A DNA stretch of 64,000 bases from Typhlomys cinereus (GCA_023101885.1 JALPQD010000016.1:7816684-7880683), one strand, 5' to 3'. Counted from the first letter of the stretch, positions 47,813 to 58,714 are shown. The notes: generated by a model not told the origin, from the sequence alone. Program-made: numbers and translations.

Positions 47813-48689
47813 GAGCATGTAAAGAAACTGCCAGATTATTTTTACAAAGTGGCTATACAATTTCATATTTCTACTAATAATATATGAAGACTAATTTCTA
47901 TGCATTCTTTTCAACACTTGGCCAACTTTTTAAAATGGACATCCAAGTCGGTATGAAATAGTGTCTTGTTTTATTTGAATTGTTTTAAATGGCTGAGAAC
48001 ACCGAGCCTTATTTCCTGACTTTGGGGATACTTGTTCATAGTTTCTAGAGAAGCATCTATTAAAGTTCTTTGCTTATTTTTCATTGAGTTTTTTTAGTTG
48101 TAAGAATTCTTTGTATATTTTGGATTCAATCTCTTATTGGATGTATTATTTGTAGATATTTTCTCTCATTCTGTGGATTCACTTTTGTTTTCTTAGTGGT
48201 GTTGTTTGCTGCACAGAACTTATGTTGAAGTCCAGTTCATGTTTTTCTTTTGCACTTGTACTTTGGGAGTCAAAGGTGCTAAAAAAGCCTTTGCTCAACC
48301 CACTATCATGACAAGTCACTCCTCTGTCCTTTTTTATCCAAAATTTTAAAGCTTTAGTGCTTCTGAGAAAGTTTTTAAGCAGTGGGGGAGGTTTTCAAGA
48401 ACTGAAAGAAGAAAGGAGATGAAGTTTGGCCACAGAACTCATGACATTAACCTTCTTATTCTCCGTCTGTGATTTTCTCCATTACTTTCTGTGGATTAGA
48501 GCTGCCATCTGTCATTACTTCTCACTCAAACACAGGCATTTCATCCTGTCTCCCCAGACTATCATTGCTCAAATACTCTATGATTTTGTAGCTTGTAGAC
48601 TTCCAAATACAATTATAGGCCACTAAATACAATTACATATAAATTAAAAATACGATTTTTCTGTGCACTCTCTTTTAAAAAAATGTTGT

Positions 48690-48876
48690 TTTATTACCAA
48701 GAGACACAGAGAGACAGAGAGAAGGCACATACATGCATGCCATGATATAGGGTGGAAATCAGAGGAAACGTTCAGAATCAATGCATCCTTCCACTGTGTG
48801 GGCTTCCAGGGATCAAACTCAGGTCACTAAGTTTGTGAGCAGCATCTCACCCACTGAGCTGCTTTAAATCCACTTT
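48690..48876 (-). mobile_element. RSINE1-like SINE
   Basis: Antisense copy inside the old L1: GA words, gtgtgggcttccagggatca, cacccactgagctgctttaa. Confidence 0.7.
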
Positions 48877-49509
48877 GATAGCCCAGCCAGCACACAGTTT
48901 CTTGATGACAGTTTTTTCTTCTTGCAACTTTGTATGGCATTCCACTGTCTTTGGCCTCTGTTGCCTATAAAGAGATGTCAGCTGTCAACCTCATCAAGTG
49001 CTTGTGGATCAATTATTCTTGCAATATTTTCTCTTTGCTTTGTCACTCAGTATTTTCAGCTTACTGATTTGACTGTGAATTTCTTTGCATTTGTCTTACT
49101 TGGAGTTTGTTGAATCACTTGAGTATTTAGCTTAATTTTTAAGAATACAATCAGGAAGTTCTTAGTCATGGTATTTTTAAGCATTTTGTTGCTCCTTTTT
49201 TCTGTTCTCTTTCTGTTGCTCCCATTACCTGGATGCTGGCATACTTAGTGACATCCACATTTCTGAAACTGCTAACTTTTCTTTGTTCCTTTTCCCCTTT
49301 GCTCTTTATATTGCATAATACCTATCAATCTATCTTCAAGTATGTTAATTATTTCTTCTGATGGCTTAAACCCACTGCTGATTCCCCTTATAGTGAAATT
49401 TTCTCTTCCAGTCTTATATTGAAAAGGACCACAGATTTTCCATCAATATAATGTCTATCTACTGATATTCTCTATTTGATGAGATATTATCATACTGTAT
49501 TGGTTTGTC

Positions 49510-50035
49510 TTTTTTAAGAAAGATTTTTTTCATTTATTTTATGTGTGTGTGTATCAGAGGGTACTGTATGCCCCTGTGGAGGACCAAGGATGACTCAAGA
49601 ATAATCGTGAATTGCTTCTACTCTTCTTGCTTCCCTCTGGGATTTCCCAGACTCCACCCACCAGGGCCAGAAGTGCAGGCACGTGCCGTTTCCACCTGGC
49701 ATTTCAAAAAAGAATATTAATTTTCAGAAAAGAATATTAATATAGCCCATGAATCATGCTTAAGACTTAAAGACCTAAGGGTATATGGACTTTCTTCTCT
49801 CCCACCTTTACATCTTTAACTTTCTAGGAATCTTATTTAAAAAGAATCCATTTACAGAATTACATTTCCCCCTGGCTTTTTTACATAGGACCGAGGATCT
49901 GAACTCAGGACCTTCTGCTTGTGAGACAAAGTCTTTTAAACCAAGTCTTGCTTTTTAGGCCAGGTAGGTCTTAAACTCCTGGTGCTCTTGCTTCATTTTA
50001 GTGAACTGGGATGAGAGACATACACCACCACATCC
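49510..50035 (-). mobile_element. CA-tailed SINE split by a 164-bp insert, then a B1
   Basis: The SINE runs 49,520-49,700 and 49,865-49,945. tttccacctggc at 49,689-49,700 recurs with one mismatch at 49,865-49,876. 49,946-50,035 is an antisense B1. Confidence 0.7.
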
Positions 50036-50577
50036 TTCTTTCCTTTAAATCTTTCAATATGATTTGCTTTAGTTCTTTGAATAGCTGCTTTGAAAGTTGT
50101 GCCAAACCTACCATCTGGATTCCTCCAAGGCTGTTTATGTGCTTGTTTTATTTGTCCCCTGTGCGACTTGCACTTTCTTGTTTCTTCCCCATCTTATAAC
50201 TGTTTTGAAAGCTGTACATTTCAGATAATCTATAGCCACTCTGCTTATTGCTACTGAGCAAACTGAACTGCCATATTCCTCTAAATCGATAGTCCTAAAG
50301 ATCTCCATTGTTTCCTATACAATCTTTTGGCATGAGCTCTTATTCTCTTCCAAAGAAAAATCAATTCGTTAGGCAGCCATGCAGAGTTCTCTGATAGTAT
50401 CTTCCCTGGGCAAAACTCTCAAACATAGAGATGGGAACCATGGACCGCCTTTCCTACAGTGGCAGCCCTGCTGTGCAAGTAGACCGCTCCATGGGGGCAG
50501 TAGCCCCTGCTCTTCACAGCTCCCCCTTGCAGCTGCTGTACACGTGTTTTCATGTTTCACAGCGTTTCTTCTCTGAG

Positions 50578-50722
50578 AGAGAAGGAGAGAGACAGAGAGA
50601 GAGAGAGACAGAGAGAGAGACAGAGACAGAGCATTTCATGATGTAGCTAGTCTGACCTTGAACTCTCAATTTTTCTGCCTCAGCTTTCTGAGTCCTAGGA
50701 TTACAGGCATACTCTGCCTTGA
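50578..50722 (-). mobile_element. GA-rich tract and B1 SINE, CCDC113 intron 7
   Basis: (GAGACA)n-like words at 50,578-50,632, then antisense B1 (ctagtctgaccttgaactct, cctaggattacaggcat). Confidence 0.6.
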
Positions 50723-51084
50723 GAGATGGTTCTTAAGTCTAACCACAGCTGCCTGTTTGAGCTAATCAGACAGGAGAGATAGTCAGCAAACACTGAGATA
50801 CTTTATATTACCTCTGAGCACAAGCAAATAGAAATTCACTTCATTAACTTGCACACAGAAAGCCAAACAGTTTCTCAAATTGGAAGCTGTAAATCCATTA
50901 CATGGGGATCTTGTTAAAATACTGATTGACAGGGTTGGTCAGGTATTGCCCAAGGCCACATTTTAACGAGTTTCCAGGTGAAAGAATATCATAGGCAAGC
51001 CTTGGTGAGGGTATTCAACACCGAAAGTTATGAAATAGCAGCATTCCAATTAAAATGCTAAGTTGTCTTTTTGTCTTGTTTTTG

Positions 51085-51226
51085 TTTTATTGAGGCAAGT
51101 CTCAAAGTTGATACTAACATGTGTAATCACATACAGCTTTGTACATGAGTGCCGGGACTTGAACTCAGGTCCTTCATGCTTGCAAAGAAAGTGGTCTTAC
51201 TCACTAAGTCATCTCTCTGCCCCAGT
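51085..51226 (-). mobile_element. B4-like SINE fragment
   Basis: TTTGTTTT start, gggacttgaactcaggtcct, antisense head aagtcatctctctgcccc. Confidence 0.6.
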
Positions 51227-51566
51227 GCTGGGATAATCATATGTAGATTTAATGTCACTGAGCCAAATGCTTAAACATGGTTAAAATAGCAAACTTTATG
51301 TTGTGTGCATTTTGCAATTAAAAGAAAACAGGAAAGTAAATTGAGGGCAATGATATCAAAGAGCATATAATGCACAATTGTTTACAAACAAAATTTAAGA
51401 TATATTCCTTAATAAAGGAGGAAAGGAATGAAAAATTGAGTAGTCAAAATTGGTAAATCCTCTTCCACAAAGGAGGCACAGGAGAAAAGACATTACCAAA
51501 AAAAAAAAAGTCACTCGAGTGTTGCCAAACTGGATCACAACAGTCTGTTGGAAAAGGGGGAGGGGA

Positions 51567-51868
51567 CAGAAAGATGGCTCAGCAAGCAAAAATACTGACT
51601 CAAAAACCTGGTAACCTGGGCTGGAGAGATGGCCTAGGGGTTGAGAGTCTGTCTCACTAGCAGAAGGTCCTGACTTTGGATCCCAGGTCACACATAAAAA
51701 TGCCAGGCAGAAATGTCAGAGGCCTGCATTTCTGGCCCTGGTGGGCAGAGCCTGGGAAATCCCAGAGGGAAGCAAGGAAGTAGAAGCAATCCAGGATGAT
51801 TCCCAAAGTCACCTTTGGTCCTCCACAGGGACACACAATGCCCTCTCTCTCTCTCTCTCTCTCTCTTT

Positions 51869-51921
<53 letters not shown>

Positions 51922-52080
51922 CTGGTAACCCAAGTTTGGTCTCTGGGGGGCCACATGATAGGAGGAGAAAATTGACTTTCAAGAGCTGTTCTCTGACCTT
52001 CACATAAGGATGCCATGGTGCGCATACCTATACATGTATGCATTCTCTCTCTCTCTCTCTTTCTGATCTTTAATATTTTT
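51567..52080 (+). mobile_element. RSINE1-like SINE split by a CA-tailed SINE (51,617-51,920)
   Basis: cctggtaacc at 51,607-51,616 is repeated exactly at 51,921-51,930. The inner SINE is complete with (CT)n and (CA)n tail. The outer RSINE1 resumes with ggccacatgataggaggaga. The whole lies just upstream of exon 8. Confidence 0.88.
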
Positions 52081-52217
52081 TTAAAATCAGCATCTTGAGA
52101 TTTCTCCACACTTCATGGATGTAGCTATTGTTTTGGAACCACATTGAGATGAGACTGTGGAGAGAGGCATAGGAGCCCCTAGGGTTAAATGGAATAATGG
52201 GGTCCTTCCCAACCCAG

Positions 52218-52373
52218 GACCGTGCCAAAGCCCATATTTTCAACAAGAAGCTGCGGAAGCAGCTGGCTGAGTTCCGGGCGCCGTCGGTGATGATGTACGT
52301 CAAGGAGAAAATCAACAATGTGGACCTGGAGAAGACCATCAAGATGTGGGAGAGGAAAGTGGAGATTGCAGAG
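52218..52373 (+). CDS. CCDC113: CCDC113 coding exon 8
   Basis: The acceptor is aacccag, ending at 52217, and the donor is gtgagc at 52374. The exon covers residues 306-357 in phase 0. It contains the conserved core LRKQLAEFRAP and then MWERKVEIAE. Base composition is richer in GC than the surrounding intron. The intron before it (8 kb) is the largest of the gene and is built mostly of repeats. Confidence 0.97.
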
Positions 52374-53049
52374 GTGAGCCCACGTTGTTGACCCAGCATG
52401 CTGAGAGTCACTTCAGCGTTTTTCTTTGGGATGTGGCAGGTTGTGGTTACAGAGGTTTTTGGACACGCACGTCTGTAAGAAATCTCTGCATTTGCTTCAA
52501 CTACGAAGTCACAGTAAATATGGACTCCTTTTTTAAAAGTTCTTGTTTCACTTTTGGGAACAATATGTTTTAGGGATCGGAGGAGAATCTAGTGATGGTG
52601 TATTTTTAGTTGCTTTTTTTTTTTCCATAATGAAACCTAGAAGCTTCTAAATCCCTTTCACACCATGGGTAATTTAGTGACTGTTGCGCTTTACATGGAG
52701 AAGACAAGTTTTTAAGACAATGAGAAAATAATAGATTATTTTTAATAATACACATTTACACAGTTGCCATGAGCCTTCACATTCGTGACTGATCTGTAAC
52801 CTGGAAAGAAACAGGCAAGATGGAAATTGCATGCTGGAGTCGGGAACAAGGAGTCCCTGACCTCACAGCAGCTCGAACACTTGGGAAGGTTCCTCAGCTT
52901 AACTTAAAAACTCAGCCAATCACCTGGAGCTTTCTACATCTAGATCTCCTTCCCCACTCAGAATCCTGAATGGGGTTTATCATATCTAAACTGGAAGCAG
53001 CAGAGAACCCAGCAAGGACCTGCAACAAACTCTGGGAAGGAGTCTTTAG

Positions 53050-53655
53050 ATTCTGTCTCTTCTCTTTCATTCTTTTTTTCTTTCCCTTCTCTCCACTGCT
53101 CTCTTTTCCTTTCTCCCTCTCTCCCTCCCTCCCTCCCTCCTTCCCTCCCTTCTTCCATCCCTCCCTCCTTTCTTTCCTTCCTTCCTTTCTCCCTCTTTCT
53201 CTCTCTCTCTCTTTTTAGAGGATTAAGGTAAAGTTTATTAGAGGAGAGACAGACCGGAACTCATGGACTGCAGACATAAAGTGCCATGAGGGGCAGGCGC
53301 CCTGGAGAACCCATGGACTCCAGGCATGGAATCCATGAGGAGCAAGCAGCTCCTCTTTTTTATTCTTTCTCTTCCCTTCTCCTCTCCCTCCCTCCTTCCT
53401 TCCTTCCTTCCTTCTTTCCTTCCTTCCTTCCTTCCCTCCCTTCTTTTCTCCCTCTTTCTTTCTTTTTTATTCTTTCTCTCTCCCTACCCTCTCCCTCTCC
53501 TTCCTTCCTTCTTTCCTTCCTTCCTTCCTTCCTTCCTTCCTTCCTTCCTTCCTTCCTTCCTTCCTTCCTTCCTTCCTTCCTTCCTTCCTCTTTCCTTCCT
53601 TCCTTCCTCTTTCCTTCCTTCCTTCCTTTCCTTCCTTCCTTCCTTTCCTTCCCAG
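53050..53655. repeat. CCTT polypyrimidine tract, CCDC113 intron 8
   Basis: 53,050-53,215 and 53,353-53,655 are CCTT/CCCT/CTTT repeats, with a pure CCTT run of about 80 bp near 53,510-53,590. A 137-bp retroviral LTR fragment interrupts them. Confidence 0.95.
53216..53352 (-). mobile_element. Endogenous retroviral LTR fragment (R region)
   Basis: Matches the left part of the LTR at 63,004-63,140: aggattaagg, agtttattagaggaga, ggaactca, ccatgaggggca. On the - strand it carries AATAAA near its end. No coding part. Confidence 0.7.
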
Positions 53656-53848
53656 GATCTCGTGTATCTCGGGCTGGCCTAGAACTCACCAAGGAGTTGA
53701 GAACAACCTTGAGCTTCTCATCCCCCTGCCTCTGCCTCTTACGTGTGCTACAATGACAGTTTATGTGTTGCTGGAGATCAGAGCCCAGGCCTCCTGAATG
53801 CCAGGCAAATACTCCAACAACTGAGCACATCCCCAGCCCTAGAAGGGT
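53656..53848 (-). mobile_element. B4-like SINE (B1 then ID, antisense)
   Basis: ctcgggctggcctagaactc, then gccaggcaaatactccaaca and gcacatccccagccct. Confidence 0.7.
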
Positions 53849-54034
53849 CTTTAGGTTGGGTGTTACCCCACGGAGGCCTCTGTGGTACAGAAAAATCTTG
53901 CCCCTTCCCCACAGTGTCATCTGCACCATCAGCAGGGTGTCAGTGAGATAGATCGGTGTTCAGAATAGACACGCTGGGTTTTTCCCAAGTGACTGTCTCC
54001 TCCCCCAACCTCCTCCTGCTTTTCTGTTTTGCAG

Positions 54035-54121
54035 ATGTCTTTAAAAGGCTACCGCAAAGCTTGGAATAAAATGAAAACATCTGATGAGCACCTGCAGCCA
54101 GTCCAGCCCTCTGGGAAATAG
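54035..54121 (+). CDS. CCDC113: CCDC113 last coding exon
   Basis: The acceptor is tgttttgcag, ending at 54034. The exon encodes 28 residues, 358-385, then TAG. It starts MSLKGYRKAWNKMK, matching the family end. The last dozen residues (Pro, Gln and Ser rich) are poorly conserved. The 3' UTR is short, with a polyadenylation signal 39 bp after the stop. Confidence 0.94.
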   Translation: MSLKGYRKAWNKMKTSDEHLQPVQPSGK

Positions 54122-54159
54122 CCACAGGCCTCCGCAGCTCACAGACCGAGAAGTGACCC

Positions 54160-54165
54160 ATTAAA
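54160..54165 (+). terminator. Polyadenylation signal of CCDC113
   Basis: ATTAAA, 38 bp after the stop codon, is followed within 20-30 bp by a T-rich stretch (ctattcttttctattc) suitable as a downstream element. ATTAAA is the commonest variant of AATAAA. An AATAAA at 54065-54070 lies inside the coding exon and is not a plausible end. Confidence 0.7.
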
Positions 54166-54566
54166 GGACTCTATTCTTTTCTATTCACGGGGTTCTCTCC
54201 CTGTTCCCTGTCCCGGATGGTGTCCCCTCAACGACCAGACTGATGGTCAGCTGCAAGGGCCACATTTGCCCACGGGGAATGTGTTCCCAGCCTGGCCCTT
54301 GGAATGGTGAACCCTAAAAGAACCACAGGCCACTCTAAATGGTTTGACACGTGTTAGCCCATGTTTAGTCCACAAGCACAAATGAAAGCGACCTTTCCAC
54401 GTGTGGGAGTGCGGCAGAGGAGGGAGAGGCAGCCTGGCGCTGCAGCGGGCCTGCCTGGCGCAGCCCAGGAGGCACCTCTCAAGAACAGACACCCAAACAG
54501 GTGGCGGCTGCCTGGCCCTCTGTGCTCTGAGCTTCCTCTTCAGTGTGATGATAGGTTAGCTCCTAG
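54166..54566. other. Gap between the convergent CCDC113 and PRSS54 3' ends
   Basis: The two stop codons are 445 bp apart on opposite strands. Neither AATAAA nor ATTAAA is visible on the - strand in this gap. The best - strand candidate is the weak variant ACTAAA, about 200 bp after the PRSS54 stop (54364-54369 on the + strand reads tttagt). The PRSS54 3' UTR may therefore run into CCDC113. No interspersed repeat is recognised here. Confidence 0.5.
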
Positions 54567-55097
54567 CTACCTGCTCAAGAAAACAAGCGCAAGCGACACC
54601 AAGATCTGCTCTTGGGGACGATGCAGCCTGTCCTGGCCAGCCGCCACCCTCCCCACCGCTGCCGCCTCCCCGCCGTAGTAGTCGTAATACATGGGCTGAG
54701 AGGCCACCTCCCCGGGCCTGTCTGATTCCTGCAGACCCTTCACCCTGAAGTCTTGATGAGTTTTAGAACCCTGTGCTAGCTGCAAGTACTCAGTGGATCT
54801 TTCTGGTCCTTGCGAGTTGGATCGAGGCCATTCCGTGTGGCCCACTTCAGAATATTCATTCTCTGTGACAGTATGCGGTTCGAAGTAGGATACAGGGACC
54901 ATCTTCTCCCATGGGTGGAGCGATGACAGAGGAGGGCCGGCAATCCTAGCATTAAATACGATCCAGTCGCTGTAATCTTCCACCTTGGTGAACAGAAACA
55001 AACCGGGACACGTGTCTCCACCTTGGGTCACGATGCCTCTCAGGACCCAGAGATTCAGTTTCTGCAGCTGGCACATCATGGGGCTTCCGGGTTCCCC
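54567..55097 (-). CDS. PRSS54: PRSS54 last exon (inactive serine protease 54, C-terminal part)
   Basis: Encodes 176 residues plus TAG. The acceptor is ttgtcacag on the - strand and the exon is in phase 0. It begins at the trypsin active-serine block, here GEPGSP instead of GDSGGP: Ser195 has become Pro and Asp194 has become Glu. This is why the family is called inactive. The block continues into PMMCQLQ, then CPGLFLFTKVEDYSDWI, the usual end of a trypsin domain. An extension of about 120 residues follows, Ser/Gln/Glu rich, with a YYDYYGG motif and a hydrophobic C-terminus (ILVSLALVFL) resembling a membrane or GPI-type tail (inference). Known: testis-expressed and associated with the sperm acrosome. 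It lies tail to tail with CCDC113, as in other mammals. Confidence 0.95.
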   Translation of the reverse strand, partial: GEPGSPMMCQLQKLNLWVLRGIVTQGGDTCPGLFLFTKVEDYSDWIVFNARIAGPPLSSLHPWEKMVPVSYFEPHTVTENEYSEVGHTEWPRSNSQGPERSTEYLQLAQGSKTHQDFRVKGLQESDRPGEVASQPMYYDYYGGEAAAVGRVAAGQDRLHRPQEQILVSLALVFLSR

Positions 55098-55264
55098 CTG
55101 TGACAAATGACAGAGGGTTTTAGGTCTCAGTAAAAAAAAAAATTTCTGTAGATCCTGTTGCAATTTACTGTCTGATGGAAGAGGTTTTGCACTGGTTCTC
55201 TCTGGAAATGGAGGAAATTTGTAGATTTTCAAATCTAGACATCCGCCGCTGTGAATTTCAATTT

Positions 55265-55500
55265 TGTTTGTGTGTGTGTGTGTGTGTAAGACAGGGTTTC
55301 ATGTAGCCCAGGATGGCCTCAAACTCCTTACACACTTTTTATTCTCTGCCACCTCTCCCAGAGTGCTAGGATTACAGGCACAAGTCACCATGCTGAGGGG
55401 GAACATAATGCAGAACTAGGGATCAAGGCCCTGAACCCAGCACTTCACGAAGGCTACATAAGCATCTTCCTACTGAGCTAATCCCTAGCCCAATTTTTCC
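55265..55500 (-). mobile_element. B4-like SINE, PRSS54 intron
   Basis: TG run, gacagggtttcatgtagccc, agtgctaggattacaggcac, then the antisense ID part (actgagctaatccctagccc). Confidence 0.75.
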
Positions 55501-57400
55501 TTAGTATTCAAATAATTGTAGCTTCCTGGCTCACAAATGGATATTTTGTCCCTTTTGAATATTTTGACTTTTCTCTTTGGGCTACACAGCCCTCAATGTC
55601 AGAAACTCTTTCCTTCCTGACCTGGAATGTTCACACTTCTGAAGCTGAAATCCTTTGTTTCCTAAAGGGAGCCTCACAGAGGTGGGGCTCAGAATTCCCA
55701 GGAACACACACTAGATTGAGTTCATAGCTTTTCCACCCCATGCCACTGTGGCTGCTGTAAACCAGCTCACCAGCCCTGCCATACTGAGACCTTCCTTGTT
55801 CCTGATGGAGCAGTCCTCTGGGACTCAGGAAGTCTCCCACACACCTTATCTCATGTAAGGTGAGCAGGTGACTTGACATGCTCAGCTAGATATGCAACGC
55901 CGAGCAAAGGACCTAGTTCTGAGCCAAAGTGAGCATGTACCTGATACCTTTGTCATTCATCAGAGCCAAGGCTGAGCATGTAATGAGTGCTCACTGAAGT
56001 GTTGGCTACTTCATCTCAGGGTCTACAAAAGGTCATCATTTTCCCTCTCAAGAGTTGAGGAAAATGGGGGAAAGTAACATGGTAACTACCAGGTATGACT
56101 GATCCTATCTGTCCCTCTCACTCTCACCCCTCCTCCAACTCATGTCCATCTTGGTCAGAGGTGTGTGTGTGGGGGGGGGGGTAGTCATCTTCTTTGACCA
56201 ACTTGACTAGAAGAGCCGGGCCAGCTGGATAATGATGTGCCGTCACCCCCGTCACCCTTGCTTGAACTGACAGCGAGCAGGGACTCAAGGATGAGAAGTT
56301 AAGCGAAGAGTGGACCCACAGTCCCTTCTTATCTGAGGCTTGAGGGCAGAGCAGAGGAGAGGATAAACAGTGAAGGGCACAACAAGCCGAGAGAGAGAGA
56401 GAGGCATGTACTCCCTGTGAAGACACGGTTCATGCCCATCTAGCCTCTCTGAAGGCCAAGAACAGGCCCTTGGGCAGGGTATTTAGATGTCATGTGTTTC
56501 TCACTCCAGGGAAGGGACATTCAGCACCTGTGTCTTTTTTGCTTTTCATAGTCAGCTATGTCACCGCACTTTCCAAAGAGCAGAGGGTAGAGAGGTCATT
56601 TCAGAGTTCTAGCTGGTTACTTGGGACTGACCCTCGTCTACAACCCACTAAGGATGCCTGGGGTCTACAGCTACCTGGTAACAAGTGATGTGGGTGCTAT
56701 CCCTCTACCAGTGCCACCCCCCCCAGCTGATCTTAATTGTGCTTGAAGACAAGAAGGCAATTCAAGGACACACAAGAGCAGTTGGTTGGTTATTGCATGA
56801 TTTTGCAAGTTACAATCACCCTACTAGGGACAGAATGAGCTGGGGATTTGTCATTAGTTAAATCTTTCCCACAATCCAGTGTGAGTTCTGAAGCAAAAGC
56901 AGCTGAGAACAGGCGCCCCTCTGCAACAGTTCTATCCTGTCTCTTCCACACAGGAAGACATTCTTATTGAGTGATGCCCTCCCTTGGCATCTCCCATAGA
57001 ACCGGTAGATAAATATGGATGGGAAGCAAGCACAGAACAGTTCTGTTTTTGTCTGTTCTGTGAGAAAACTCATGAGGCAGATACTGAACCTGGTGTTTTA
57101 CACTGCATGTGAAAAGTGTGGCATTCAAGATCTCCAGGTCCTATATCACATATCCAATAGAGGCAAAATTCAAAACCAATATGTTACCATTAGATGTTTT
57201 GAAAGCACGGGTCAGTTCAAAAGCAGAGGACTTCATGTGTGCATCACTGCTAAAAACCAATTTGAACTTTGCATGAAGATGTAAAAAGTCAATCATGCAT
57301 AAACTTGCCCTATTCTAAGTCTCAATATGTTTAATAACTTAATATCTTTGAAACTAGGGCATGTTTCAAAGGTATAACTAGGCACCATCCATTTTTCTTT
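55501..57400 (-). other. PRSS54 intron, unassigned part
   Basis: A G-run at 56,169-56,180 and no repeat I can name. No supported exon. Confidence 0.4.
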
Positions 57401-57404
57401 TTTT

Positions 57405-57410
57405 ATATCT

Positions 57411-57442
<32 letters not shown>

Positions 57443-57590
57443 CACTATATGCCACAATGTATATGTGGAAGTCAGAGGACAACCTGAGTGAGTCTATTCT
57501 CTCCTTCTATCTCATGGGTTCCTGGGATTAAACTCGAGTTGTCATGCTTGGAGGTACCCTAACCCACTGAACCATTTCATTGATCCCCAT
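57405..57590 (-). mobile_element. RSINE1-like SINE with (TG)n
   Basis: TG tract at 57,415-57,441, tctattctctccttctatct, gattaaactcgagttgtcat. Confidence 0.65.
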
Positions 57591-58011
57591 TCTTTACTTC
57601 TTATCATTATGGAGTATTCTACAATTAGTGGGATCTTAGATTTGATGAAATGTGGTATTAGATTTATGAAATGATTGAAGACTAGAGTTTGTTAAATAGC
57701 TATGTGTTCTACTATATTTTCAATTGGTCCTTTACTTGGCATTGAACCCAGTACTCAATGCCAGTACTGAGCAGGCAACAAATGTTGAGCCACCTTTGGA
57801 AGAATGAGCTTACTACTCAATGAGAGGTGGTCTCATGCATTTGCAAGCCTTAAAAAAAAAGAATCGTGAGTATATATGTGCTTTCCTCCTTATTGAAAAA
57901 AAAACTTGCTAGATCCTTCAGGAGTAAGGACATCTCAATCAGATGATTCTCAAAGGTTATTTTTAGAGAAGAATGGTTCTCAGTATCTTAAAGAGATAGT
58001 TTCAAGCTGCG

Positions 58012-58075
58012 GTTGTAGCTCAGTAGCAAAGCATTTATAAAGTCCTAGGTTTGATCCCAGAACCAAATTTATATT
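58012..58075 (+). mobile_element. ID SINE
   Basis: gcggttgtagctcagtagca with a diverged B box (taggtttgatcccagaa). Not a tRNA gene: the cloverleaf is broken. Confidence 0.65.
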
Positions 58076-58344
58076 TAGAGAAATGTTACCTGCTAGCCTA
58101 GGAGTCTTATCTTTGCATTAACATTTATTGACTTGGTAAACTTTTCCTGGATTTAGAAGCCAGGGAGCTTGAAGCAGATAACTTGGGTGCTCCACATTTT
58201 CCTCAGACAATAGAACAGCCTTATTTATATATGCATCCTCATGTGGGTAAGGGGAGGGGTTCTAGTAGACGAAAACTTCAATTTTTGGTAAGCATAGCAC
58301 CAGAAAAGAGCTAAGCATCCATAATGTGTTAGGTGAACAGTACA

Positions 58345-58605
58345 GGGCTGGGAAGTTGGCTCAGTAGGTAAAGTACTTGCTGTATAAGTAAGGACCTGAA
58401 TTTAAACACCCAGAGCCCACATAAAGCCAGGGTATGGTCGTATATGAGTGTCATCCCAGTGTTCCTATGGTGAGATGAGAGGCAGAGACAGGGAGCTCAC
58501 AGGCCAGCAAAACAACTCATCTCAGACAAGGTGGAAGATGAGGAATGATGCCCAAGGCTGACCTCTGACTCCACACAGATGCTGGTATAGTGCATAGTTG
58601 ATATA
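58345..58605 (+). mobile_element. B4-like SINE, PRSS54 intron
   Basis: ggctgggaagttggctcagt head, aggcagagacagggagctca, ctgacctctgactccacaca end. Confidence 0.65.
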
Positions 58606-58714
58606 TCTACAAGTGGAAGTTGGATTCATCCTTTAAAATTTTTAGCTTATTAAAAAGCATCTGTGATATAGCACTGAAAATAGTAACTGATTAATCCTTT
58701 CCATATATTTTTGT

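Larger units (their letters stand above)
47040..50290 (-). mobile_element. Old L1, long antisense copy, CCDC113 intron 7
   Basis: Recognisable antisense L1 blocks: aatgctgatgtgagtgttct, ttctttgtatattttggatt, ttctctcattctgtggattc, then tttgaatagctgctttgaaa and catttcagataatctatagc. The blocks are in the order expected for one old element. It is broken by the insertions listed separately and has no open frame. Confidence 0.75.
27538..54121 (+). other. CCDC113: CCDC113 (CFAP263) gene, complete coding span, 9 coding exons
   Basis: Joined coding exons are 27538-27665, 28821-28947, 30253-30411, 34689-34844, 36150-36230, 39202-39357, 44038-44145, 52218-52373 and 54035-54121. They total 1158 nt, giving 385 residues plus TAG, close to the human protein (377, as I recall). 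All introns are GT-AG. Intron 1 splits a Ser codon after its second base; all later introns fall between codons. From about residue 110 the protein is almost wholly charged helix (Lys/Glu/Arg/Gln rich), as expected of the CCDC113/CCDC96 coiled-coil family. There is no signal peptide or membrane segment. Known biology: an axonemal protein working with CCDC96 near radial spoke 3 and the nexin-dynein regulatory complex, also linked to centriolar satellites and needed for sperm flagella. The Lys-Glu-Gln run near the N-terminus is unusual. The identification is from remembered similarity along the whole length and from the PRSS54 neighbour. Confidence 0.96.

Noticed and set aside
53286..53929. 156- and 189-codon frames
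   Set aside because: Translation of CCTT repeats and a SINE in an intron.
54063..54070. AATAAA as the CCDC113 polyadenylation signal
   Set aside because: It lies within the coding part of the last exon, before the stop codon; ATTAAA at 54,160 is better placed.
58012..58075. tRNA-like sequence
   Set aside because: ID SINE: stems do not pair and no terminator follows. The same applies to the heads of all CA-tailed SINEs.
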